Below are positions 13,185-22,879 of a DNA stretch of 64,000 nt, in pieces. How positions within the stretch are numbered: position 1 is the first letter of the stretch; every line of letters begins with the position of its first letter. Origin of the DNA: Phytoseiulus persimilis (lineage: Eukaryota > Arthropoda > Arachnida > Mesostigmata > Phytoseiidae); NCBI GenBank assembly GCA_037576195.1, contig CM075104.1, positions 13,408,211 through 13,472,210 of the forward strand, read 5' to 3'. The translations under genes and the position numbers were made by a program. Below the pieces are notes generated by a model. That model was not told the DNA's origin, searched no databases, and saw only the letters and a program-made list of their open reading frames with translations.

Positions 13185-13850
13185 AGAGACGCTCTGGAAC
13201 GAGCGCAAAGAATCACCGCGATAAGGATCACTAGAGCCTATCGCACGGTATCCACTTCAGCGTTGCTTGTGCTGGCCCGCGCGATCCCCTGGCCCTTCCT
13301 AGCGCAGGAGAGAGTGGAGACCTACAGGCGCGACAAGATCCGAGATGGGGACGATGAGTCCGGAAGTGACGAGGAGGCCCACAAAAAGGATGAAGAGATA
13401 CGCGAAGAGACGCTCAACAAGTGGCAACAATCTTGGAGCAGCTCGCTGACCGGCAGAACGACCTACGATAGCATATCGGATCTGCGAAGCTGGTACAAGC
13501 GGGAATTCGGTGAACTAACGTACCACACAACCCAAGTCCTCACAGGACACGGAGATTTCCAGAAGTACCTCCATCGCTTCAAGAAAGCTCCTAGCCCACT
13601 GTGCATCATTTGCGATTCAGGGGCAGAGGACGATGTGGATCATACGGTCTTCACTTGCGAAGCGCTGTCTCAGCCAAGACGAGGCTTAGAAGGAGGCTCG
13701 GTCCCAGAACTGGTCCAAAAGATGCTGCAAAATGAAGGTAAGTGGAATTTAATCTCACGCAAAATAGCATGTATACTCAAAAAAAAGGAGAACATGCTCA
13801 TGCGAAGAAACGCAGAACTAAACGGGCAAACTATGCCTGAGGTCCCGTAG
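13150..13850 (+). pseudogene. Non-LTR retrotransposon ORF2 C-terminal fragment
   Basis: About 230 codons of open frame. The part after RDALERAQR reads like the segment downstream of the reverse transcriptase in R1/I-group ORF2 proteins: AYRTVSTSALLVLA, then LAQER, an acidic and lysine-rich linker, LTGHGDFQKYLHRF, and a CCHC motif CIIC...H...C with spacing C-X2-C-X9-H-X4-C. In intact elements this region follows the endonuclease and reverse transcriptase domains and is thought to bind nucleic acid. Endonuclease and reverse transcriptase are absent, so the fragment cannot move by itself. The frame remains open to the natural stop at 13848-13850, suggesting a fairly recent insertion. An upstream ATG at 13131 lies in array sequence and is not a real start. 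Confidence 0.88.
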
Positions 13851-14107
13851 GGAACCCTAGCCGCAAGACAGAACGGAGAATAGATAAACAAAAAAAGGGA
13901 GACGAGAGCTGACTGACGAAGCGGACGGCCCTTGGTGACCCGGAAGTAATACAATACAGGGCTTGCCCTGAGTGCCCAGTCACCAAAAGGGCGGAGGGAG
14001 GGGTTTTAGAGGACACACCTCATAACTAGGGTAACGGACGAAAGTCCTATCTCTTGTATCCGAAGGGATTTCCCCTCCCGCCAGAAAAGAAAAAAAAAAA
14101 AAAAAAA
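13150..14107 (+). mobile_element. 5'-truncated R1/I-type non-LTR retrotransposon inserted in the array
   Basis: Non-repeat sequence interrupts the 45-bp array. It holds the 3' end of an ORF2 (to the stop at 13848-13850), about 240 bp of 3' untranslated sequence, and an 18-A tail at 14090-14107. The array resumes immediately after the tail at 14108. The 5' end is truncated, as expected for target-primed reverse transcription. The array sequence at 13118-13149 is repeated at 14108-14139 with two mismatches, compatible with a target-site duplication of up to about 32 bp, although the repeat nature of the target makes this ambiguous. Clade assignment comes from the C-terminal motif style only. 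Confidence 0.92.
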
Positions 14108-17091
14108 GAGTTGGAAAGTAATGCTCAGATTGACCCCGGAATCACCCCTCCAGAGTTGGAAAGTAATGTCCAGATTGAGCCCGGAATCACCCGTCCAGAG
14201 TTGGAAAGTAATGCTCAGATTGGCCCCGGAATCACCCCTCCAGAGTTGGAAAGTAATGCTCAGATTGGTCACGGAATCACCCCTCCAGAGTTGGAAAGTA
14301 ATGCTCAGATTGGTCTCGGAATCACCCCTCCAGAGTTGGAAAGTAATGCTCAGATTGACCCCGGAATCACCCCTCCAGAGTTGGAAAGTAATGCTCAGAT
14401 TGACCCCGGAATCACCCCTCCAGAGTTGGAAAGTAATGCTCAGATTGAGCCCGGAATCAACCTTCCAGAGTTGGAAAGTAATGCTCAGATTGGCCCCGGA
14501 ATCACCCCTCCAGAGTTGGAAAGTAATGCTCAGATTGGTCACGGAATCACCCCTCCAGAGTTGGAAAGTAATGCTCAGATTGGTCTCGGAATCACCCCTC
14601 CAGAGTTGGAAAGTAATGCTCAGATTGACCCCGGAATCACCCCTCCAGAGTTGGAAAGTAATGCTCAGATTGACCCCGGAATCACCCCTCCAGAGTTGGA
14701 AAGTAATGCTCAGATTGAGCCCGGAATCACCCCTCCAAAGTTGGAAAGTAATGGTCAGATTGGTCTCGGAATCACCCGTCCAGAGTTGGAAAGTAATGCT
14801 CAGATTGAGCCCGGAATCACCCCTCCAGAGTTGGAAAGTAATGCTCAGATTGGCCCCGGAATCACCCCTCCAGAGTTGGAAAGTAATGCTCAGATTGGTC
14901 GCGGAATCACCCCTCCAGAGTTGGAAAGTAATGCTCAGATTGGTCACGGAATCACCTCTCCAGAGTTGGGAAGTAATGCTCAGATTGGTCTCGGAATCAC
15001 CCCTCCAGAGTTGGAAAGTAATGCTCAGATTGAGCCCGGAATCACCCCTCCAGAGTTGGAAAGTAATGCTCAGATTGGCCCCGGAATCACCCCTCCAGAG
15101 TTGGAAAGTAATGCTCAGATTGGTCACGGAATCACCCCTCCAGAGTTGGAAAGTAATGCTCAGATTGAGCCCGGAATCACCCCTCCAGAGTTGGAAAGTA
15201 ATGCTCAGATTGGCCCCGGAATCACCCCTCCAGAGTTGGAAAGTAATGCTCAGATTGGCCCCGGAATCACCCCTCCAGAGTTGGAAAGTAATGCTCAGAT
15301 TGGTCACGGAATCACCCCTCCAGAGTTGGAAAGTAATGCTCAGATTGGTCACGGAATCACCCCTCCAGAGTTGGAAAGTAATGCTCAGATTGGTCTCGGA
15401 ATCACCCCTCCAGAGTTGGAAAGTAATACTCAGATTGACCCCGGGATCACCCCTCCAGAGTTGGAAAGTAATGCTCAGATTGGTCACGGAATCACCCCTC
15501 CAGAGTTGGAAAGTAATGCTCAGATTGAGCCCGGAATCACCCCTCCAAAGTTGGAAAGTAATGGTCAGATTGGTCTCGGAATCACCCGTCCAGAGTTGGA
15601 AAGTAATGCTCAGATTGAGCCCGGAATCACCCCTCCAGAGTTGGAAAGTAATGCTCAGATTGGCCCCGGAATCACCCCTCCAGAGTTGGAAAGTAATGCT
15701 CAGATTGGTCACGGAATCACCCCTCCAGAGTTGGAAAGTAATGCTCAGATTGGTCACGGAATCACCCCTCCAGAGTTGGAAAGTAATGCTCAGATTGGTC
15801 TCGGAATCACCCCTCCAGAGTTGGAAAGTAATGCTCAGATTGGTCTCGGAATCACCCCTCCAGAGTTGGAAAGTAATGCTCAGATTGACCCCGGAATCAC
15901 CCCTCCAGAGTTGGAAAGTAATGCTCAGATTGAGCCCGGAATCACCCCTCCAAAGTTGGAAAGTAATGCTCAGATTGGTCTCGGAATCACCCGTCCAGAG
16001 TTGGAAAGTAATGCTCAGATTGACCCCGGAATCACCCCTCCAGAGTTGGAAAGTAATGCTCAGATTGACCCCGGAATCACCCCTCCAGAGTTGGAAAGTA
16101 ATGCTCAGATTGAGCCCGGAATCACCCCTCCAGAGTTGGAAAGTAATGCTCAGATTGGCCCCGGAATCACCCCTCCAGAGTTGGAAAGTAATGCTCAGAT
16201 TGGTCACGGAATCACCTCTCCAGAGTTGGAAATTAATGCTCAGATTGACCCCGGAATCACCCCTCCAGAGTCGGAAAGTAATGCTCAGATTGGTCTCGGA
16301 ATCACCCGTCCAGAGTTGGAAAGTAATGTCCAGATTGAGCCCGGAATCACCCCTCCAGAGTTGGAAAGTAATGCTCAGATTGGCCCCGGAATCACCCCTC
16401 CAAAGTTGGAAAGTAATGGTCAGATTGGTCTCGCAATCACCCCTCCAGAGTTAGAAACTAAAGGCCAGATTGGTCTCGGAATCACCTCTTCAGAGTTGGA
16501 AAGTAATGCTCAGATTGACCCCGGAATCACCCCTCCAGAGTTGGAAAGTAATGCTCAGATTGACCCCGGAATCACCCCTCCAGAGTTGGAAAGTAATGTC
16601 CAGATTGAGCCCGGAATCACCCCTCCAGAGTTGGAAAGTAATGCTCAGATTGACCCCGGAATCACCCCTCCAGAGTTGGAAAGTAATGCTCAGATTGACC
16701 CCGGAATCACCCCTCCAGAGTTGGAAAGTAATGCTCAGATTGAGCCCGGAATCACCCCTCCAGAGTTGGAAAGTAATGCTCAGATTGGCCCCGGAATCAC
16801 TCCTCCAGAGTTGGAAAGTAATGCTCAGATTGGTCACGGAATCACCTCTCCAGAGTTGGAAAGTAATGCTCAGATTGACCCCGGAATCACCCCTCCAGAG
16901 TTGGAAAGTAATGCTCAGATTGGTCTCGGAATCACCCGTACAGAGTTGGAAAGTAATGTCCAGATTGAGCCCGGAATCACCCCTCCAGAGTTGGAAAGTA
17001 ATGCTCAGATTGGCCCCGGAATCACCCCTCCAAAGTTGGAAAGTAATGTCCAGATTGAGCCCGGAATCACCCCTCCAGAGTTGGAAAGTAA
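14108..17091. repeat. 45-bp minisatellite array, right block (about 66 units)
   Basis: The array continues beyond the retrotransposon poly(A) tail. CAGATT occurs from 14126 to 17051, exactly 65 x 45 bp, so there is no net indel. In the frame that reads GITPPELESNAQI plus two variable residues, no stop occurs over the whole block. A six-unit order of variants (GP, GH, GL, DP, DP, EP at the variable pair) appears from about 14220 and repeats from about 14490. The array ends in the unit whose AAAGTAAG replaces AAAGTAATG at 17086-17093. On the minus strand an open frame of more than 700 codons spans 14006-16207, again a consequence of the stop-free unit. Confidence 0.97.
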
Positions 17092-17589
17092 GGTCGAGAG
17101 GGGAATACATAGGCGAGACTCTAAAACGCTGAATGAAATTCGGTTCTGTGCTGTGAGGCGACAGGCGCATGCCAGCCGAGGCGCCGCGGTGTCGAGTTAC
17201 TGACTTGGAGAGCATCGCGAGCGAGGGGGCTGCATGAAAGCAATGGCGGCAAGAATTGCGTCGAACGCCTTGCCAACCACTTGCTTTCGCCAGGCGAATT
17301 CAACGAGCAACGAATCGTGATGAGAGAGATCCCCGAGTTGGCAGCGTACTCTTGCGAGAAAGCATGGATACATTGCCTGACCATGCGGTTTGAATCAAAA
17401 CGGAAAATTGATTGCGCGCTTCATGGAGCCCGAATTTAGCTCTCCCAATCGTCTTTGCCGAAGACCGAGCCAACCGTTCCCATGTGCTCGCGTTGTCTCG
17501 CTATGGAGCGGCCCCTCTCCCCTCTCTGACGGTTTCGGCGTATGGAAACTCGGATTAACCCGCCAATTCCGGCTGACCCCTGACAGAAA
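17092..17589. other. Unique sequence between array and reverse transcriptase relic
   Basis: About 500 bp without a recognisable gene. Short open frames exist on both strands. The 5' limit of the following retrotransposon relic could not be fixed and may lie inside this stretch. Confidence 0.5.
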
Positions 17590-19340
17590 AATACCTGAAA
17601 TTCTCTCCGCCCCGAGAAACGAGAGGGCCAGGATGTTTTGGCGGTTCGTAAATCGAAACAAACCGAGAAAGAGCGGACCACTAAAGATCATCGACAACAA
17701 CGGAGCAGCAGTACCAACTGAACTCCTCCCGAACTAAATTGCCATCCAGCAGCGTGCCCAGGGGGGGGGGCAAGGGGGCCATGCCATCATGATCTTCATC
17801 ATCATCACATTCCTTAATACCAAAATACTGAAGGAGCTGAACGAACATGACATAGCCTACATCGAACAGCTCTTCAAGGATATATTTTCCGGGAAACATG
17901 AGGTCCCAAATGACTGGAGAACAAACAGAGTATCTATGATCGAAAAATAGAATCTCGCAATGGGCTGAGGACAATAGACTGCTCGGAGGAATGCAAAATG
18001 GATTCCGAGCAAATCGCAGAGGCGGTGACAACCTGACCACAGCCATCGAGATGTCCAGAAAAAACAACACCGGGTTGGTCTGCGCCTTCCTAGACGCAAC
18101 CAAAGCATTCGACCGGATCGACAGAAATCTACTATGGAGCATTCTGTCCGAGATGGGAATGAACATAAACTGGATAAACATGCTGCAAGACCTAAACTCC
18201 TCCAACAGAACGAAAATCATAGAGGGGGAGCATACATCAGAGTGGGTGGAAACAAGCTCCGGACTGGAACGGGGCTGCCCCCTCTCCAGCACCCTATTTA
18301 TCCTTTACATATCGGAACTCGAGACCAGGCTCACGCAAAGTGGAGCAGGCTTTGAAGTCCGATCTAAGAAATGGAGATGGGATCTGAGGGAAGAAAGCTA
18401 CTTCAACATCCCGGGTCTCCTCTTTGCCAATGACATAATCCTGATGGCCAAACCCGCGAATGAACTGAAGAAGCTTCTATAGATAACGGGCGAACTCGGT
18501 ACCGAGAGAAAGCTCACCTTCAACCCCGCAAAGAGCGCCATAGTCGTGTTCTCAAGACTAAGCATTGCAAGCTTACATACAGTCACTCGGTGACAATCAC
18601 GTCGAACAAACTACAGGACCTGCTGGAGAAGACTCAACGTGATGCAGGCCGCTGGGCCCCAGGCATATCAGGCTACAAAGTAGCCAGTGAATTGATACTG
18701 GGAGAGCTTGGATGGTCCCTATTCGAAGCCAGGGAAGCTCAATGCAAACTCAGATACATGAAACGTATCCAAGACAAGCCAAACGAGAGATGGCCGAAAT
18801 CTCTCCTGAACATGATGGAGATACTCGGAAAACAGACCGAACTCTGCACCCGAACGCAGACACTAAGTCACCAATACGGCTGTGACCGGATCGAGCCACC
18901 AACATCGAGCCAAGGAACACCAGCCCTTAACGCATATAACTCACTCATAAGAAAGAGAGTTGGAGGAATGCAAGAGCACAGCTGGAGGCGAGACATGCTT
19001 CTGAAAAACAGCCTGAGCCTGTACCGTAAGGGAAAAACCTCCCCCGGTACAAGGTTTTACCTCTACTAGCCCTAGCAAGAGCAGGAATTCAGCCAACTAG
19101 AGGATTCTCCGACAACAGGGCATCAACACCTGCCCAAAATGCGGCACATACGAAGAAACCGTACAACACATAATCTTAGAATGTAATGACGCACATTACA
19201 CCGACGATGATTTACTCAAAGCACTAGGTCTCCCGGAGGAAATGCAAGACGCATCGCTAGTGTACAAGACAAAGCTTGCCCTCGAAAAGTGGGAAAAGGA
19301 GACCAAACGATCTGCGCAAGCACCTGAAATGAAAGGCTGA
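17590..19340 (+). pseudogene. Decayed non-LTR retrotransposon ORF2 (reverse transcriptase to C-terminal CCHC)
   Basis: Segments in two plus frames read in the order expected of a LINE ORF2. 17590-17737 is linker (SAPRNERARMFWRFVNRNK). About 17820-17948 contains LFKDIF and VPNDWRTNRVSMIEK before a stop. About 17949-18482 is reverse transcriptase: QNGFRANRRGGDNL, AFLDATKAFD with the first catalytic Asp, GLERGCPLSSTLF, and FANDI where YADD is usual, then ELKKLL and a stop. 18483-18590 continues past the stop (KLTFNPAKSAIVVFS). 18590-19069 is downstream domain. About 19110-19340 holds CPKCGTYEETVQHIILEC (C-X2-C-X8-H-X4-C) and LLKALGLPEE before the TGA at 19338-19340. Frameshifts, an internal deletion around 17950 and Asp-to-Asn at 18429-18431 make it inactive. 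It differs from the element at 13150-14107. The C-terminal HIILEC...LLKALG style resembles elements I associate with chelicerates, which is only suggestive. Confidence 0.9.
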
Positions 19341-19495
19341 CCCGGACAGAATGCAAACTTGTACACATCTCGAACCGAGCCAAAATCAATAAACCCCACA
19401 CCCCCATACGCATACAAACAGAGATGACGTTGATGCTGCCATGGAAAAACCCCCAGAAAAACGACGCGTGAAATCCCAGAAAATGAATACTACGT

Positions 19496-20431
19496 CTAAC
19501 CCCCGTTGGCCTTGATGACCTCAAAAATGCGCCTCGGGAGAGAATCATGGAGAGGTTTTATGTCTCGTTCTGGCCCAAGAAGAAAGAATCGCATGTTCCA
19601 GTTCATGTGAGTTGTACTGCTTCCCTTTGGGATAGACGAACCGAGCTTTCGTTCCCGATGCGATGTTCAGGTCGGGGCTCTTCGGAGGTCAGTCAAGAAA
19701 GCACACGCCGCTCTCTCCGAACCAATATTTGATTATGGCCGCCGTGTGCACGGAGGCGAAACCTTGCTGGGAGATGAGATCCGTTCAAACTGTCTCCAAA
19801 GCTTGAGGTCGCAGGTGGTTTTCGAGTAGCAGCTTTCAGTCCACGGCACGCATTATTGTCTCCACAAAGATGATTTGGAACGTCCCGCGGCGACTGACCG
19901 CCCCCGGACTGTCTTTTGGAAGAGAATCGAGGCACTTTCCGAAGATCTCGATAGTAGATTTGGAATCAATCCGGGACGTCCACATTGAACTTTTTCTCAT
20001 CGCTGGAGACGACTTCATCCAATCTCGAAGTCCAAGTCATCCATTCCTGGACGCGATCGAGCCTGGTGTCTCGTTGTTTTATCGTCAAAGGGGCTTCCCG
20101 CACATTTTCTTGAATTTCAGATGATACGCACTTCTCAAAACGCGACGGTCTGTTTTTCAACTGGGAGGTTGTTTGAGTCTCTGATTTGAGCGCGAGAGAC
20201 ACTCTTGTTGCTTGCATCCTGAATTATCTTCCGTTTCTGACGAGTTGAGAGCTTTGTGCTTCGTTTCTTGAACGATCTGATGTCGTTCTCCACCCCTGAT
20301 CTCAAGTACCGCAGCATAACGTCCGCTGTTCTAGCGATCTCTCGTCCGATAGCTCTTGCTGCATGCCCAGGGCCGTGTAATTGATCAATGCGCATCCTTT
20401 CTTGAGGAGTCAGAGTCGGTTTCCGTGCCAT
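19496..20431 (-). pseudogene. Tc3-like (Tc1/mariner superfamily) transposase, inactivated
   Basis: Read from the ATG at 20429-20431 to the TAG at 19496-19498, about 312 codons, close to the roughly 330 of Tc3. The N terminus is a paired-type DNA-binding region (MARKPTLTPQERMRIDQL, AIGREIARTADVMLRYL). The middle has VVSSDEKKFNVDVPD, with the first catalytic Asp, then DLRKVPRFSSKRQSGGG. Later come QQGFASVHTA, FLD followed by a stop where Trp is expected, PPKSPDLN, and a C terminus DSLPRRIFEVIKANGG. Several frameshifts separate these pieces. The second catalytic Asp appears replaced in SQQGFA, and the third acidic residue after SPDLN is lost. The enzyme would have cut and pasted its own element at TA sites; this copy cannot. 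I could not delimit terminal inverted repeats. Confidence 0.87.
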
Positions 20432-22559
20432 GCTGAGCGATGAATTCTTTCTCACAAATCTTGACGAGCCAGAGTTCTGAGTCGACAAATCGTACCTGTT
20501 TGTCCTTCGTTAAAACCAACGTGACGTTCTGCGGTACCAGCCACGCGAGAAAATGCTGGAACTCCAACCGAATACGCGATTTCCATGCTTTCGATAATTT
20601 CGTGTCACAGCTTGATACGAAAAAATTCCGATCCTGAGCCCACACTCCGTTCTTCTCAGTCAGTCGATATAATCTCATAGTCTGTTTCACGTAGTGGAAT
20701 TCCCATGGCGACACTGGCTTCGTTATTTGGCGGGTGCGGAAATCATTCACAAAGAATGTGTGTCGACAAACTCGTGTTGCTGACTGTGAGCAATTTCAAA
20801 GCGAATCGCCCGAGCTTATGACATCGGCGTTGGCAACGGGGATCCATTGATCACTGGACTCTTATGTGCAATGTGTACTCATATGTGTACGGCCAATCCG
20901 CCTTCCACAGGGGGCGCTAGAACCTAATCAGGTCGGCTTTGTCCCGGATCCCCGGCACTCTTCTTGGCCATCTTACTTCGGTTGCATTGGTGGCCTTCGA
21001 TCTGCAGCGTTTGAAGTCCAAGTGTTGCATCGTTTTCTCGTAAACCAAACATCTGGGACAGGTTCTGTAACGAAGTTTGTTGTAGATCCTGATGAAAGGA
21101 GAGAAATCTTTTCGAGAGGAGGAGCTTGAGAGCGGGAGGATCGCTCGCCGGATTGTTTCGAGGTTTCCACAAGAGTCGAACTTCAACCCTGTGTCCACAG
21201 AGAGGTGCCACTTGTTGAGAAAGAGTTCCCAATCAGTGATTCCGTTCGTTTCACGATGAACAGCTCTGAATACCTCGAAAGATTCCGCGACAAGCTGAGA
21301 TTTCGTCTCTGAATCCCATGAGAGCGTCCATCTCGAATATCTGTTGAATCATGCCCTCATGAGTTCAGGATTCGAATCTGAGGCCTGAGGGGGGCGGCGC
21401 CGGTTCTCGGGTGAGCTTAGGTCGGAGTTCAAGTTCATTCAATAATCTTGGAACACGAGAAGGAGGCTGGACAATAATGTGAAGGAAAGATGAGCGATTT
21501 CGAGTTCCGGTACTCGACGAAAGTTATGGAAGGACGAGAATGAAATACGAGACGATGCAGGCAGTGCTCCAGCGAGAATTCAACATCGGATCCCCTTACG
21601 TTGCATAAACTGCCTCGCTCCAGACTGGCGTCTACTTCTCGAACTCTGCTCGGGCACAGAATGAGTTTGACTGAAGGCAGCTGAATCGGTGAAACACTAC
21701 CTGCTCCAGTTTGCGCTTCGACAGTGAGTTTCTGTGTACTCTCCAGTGGCGTGAAACTCTGTCGCCTTTCCGATGACGACGACAAGGGACATCTGGACAG
21801 GTGTTAAGCATGAGTTGACATTATCTCATGCGAGGAGACCCTCGATTGTCAACCACGGCAGAATGCTATGAACAAATGTTCGCTGATTCCTTGTCATAAC
21901 TCCCCGCTAGCGTTCGTTACCTTACAACAACGGTCGACGTGTCACGGGAAGTTTCTCTCATTAGAGCAGGCATCGAAGGGATCTCGGCAGCAGACGTCTG
22001 GCGGTTGCTCCGTAGTAGGGATAACCTTATAAGTAAACATGAAGAGCTGATTCTGTATCTGATGGAATAGTCGTTCGCCTGTCATAACTTAATACTGGGA
22101 CAGCTCGAAGTTTGTCGCTCGTACATTGGCTGGACGCCTTGCCACGTTGAGCGGGCTGGACCGGAGCTCTCCATACTCTCCCCTATTCGTGGTCGTTCCG
22201 AGTGGGCTCGAGGGAGGGACCAGGGGACTCGAGCCCTTGCCTTCTGGGCCCTTTCTCAGAGCTTGTATTAAACCAAACAAAGATGGCTGCGCCCAGTATG
22301 GCCCTGCATTGGAGCAGCTGTTGTTGGTGAAGGTGCACTGCAGCTGAGGCTCCGCGCCCCGGTGGATTTCGCTTGATTTGTAGCGTTCGTTTTTGTGTAG
22401 ACATTGGTTCCTTGGTTTGACTGACGATGATGCCCGCCGAAGCGGTTTGCAGTGATGAAGCTCGCGCTGCGTGAGTGGACCCTCAATGCTAGGATGGGAC
22501 TTTTCTCTCGAATCGAATGAAGTGCAAAACTCCGAACTCCACGGAAACCGCTGGGAATT
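20432..22559. other. Intergenic region and probable 5' region of the GT92 gene
   Basis: No gene recognised. Its left part may include the right end of the Tc3-like element. A minus open frame at 20385-20750 and overlapping short frames around 20917-21232 match nothing I know. In the exon 1 frame, a TGA at 22518-22520 precedes the chosen ATG at 22560. A short upstream open frame of 15 codons (22283-22330) precedes it; whether it is transcribed is unknown. The 247-codon minus frame at 22089-22832 is antisense to exon 1 and is discounted. Confidence 0.5.
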
Positions 22560-22879
22560 ATGCTTCTGCCGGGGAGAGGAAGTCGCGTGCTCCGTCGACA
22601 CGTTCGTCAAGCCATGAGGAGGGCGCGCCAAACTTCGGAGAGGAATTCGCGATCGGTGTACTTCCTCGGTGTCTTCCTGGTACTCGTGGTCTTCATGCTG
22701 CTGGCTGAAGTCGTCTACGTCGACCCCTACACTACCGTCACCACATACGGCGGCCAGTCGAAAGACTCGTCCTGGCTGTACAACATCGTTCCGAGCCTCG
22801 GGAACAACTTCGAGCGAATCGAAGAGGTTCACCTCGAGATGGACGACACCGAAAGCCAGAAGCTCGACAGGTTGTACCA
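22560..22879 (+). CDS. GT92 gene exon 1 (N terminus, membrane anchor, stem)
   Basis: Encodes residues 1-106 and two bases of codon 107. ATG at 22560 is the first in frame after a TGA at 22518-22520 and has A at -3; an internal ATG at 22614 (residue 19) is a possible alternative. The arginine-rich start is followed by a hydrophobic stretch SVYFLGVFLVLVVFMLLAEVV (about residues 32-52), giving N-in, C-out topology. The donor is GTGAGTAG at 22880. The link to exon 2 rests on matching phase and topology; this stem region is poorly conserved in the family. Confidence 0.8.

Noticed and set aside
14054..14110. Apparent start of a 1049-codon protein at 14054
   Set aside because: The ATG and a lysine run come from the retrotransposon 3' end and its poly(A) tail, which merely happen to be in frame with the array.
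309..17091. CRISPR array
   Set aside because: Units abut directly with no unique spacers, no cas genes are nearby, and the context is eukaryotic.
22089..22832. 247-codon minus-strand open frame
   Set aside because: It is antisense to GT92 exon 1 and its 5' flank, with no recognisable motif; best explained as a shadow.
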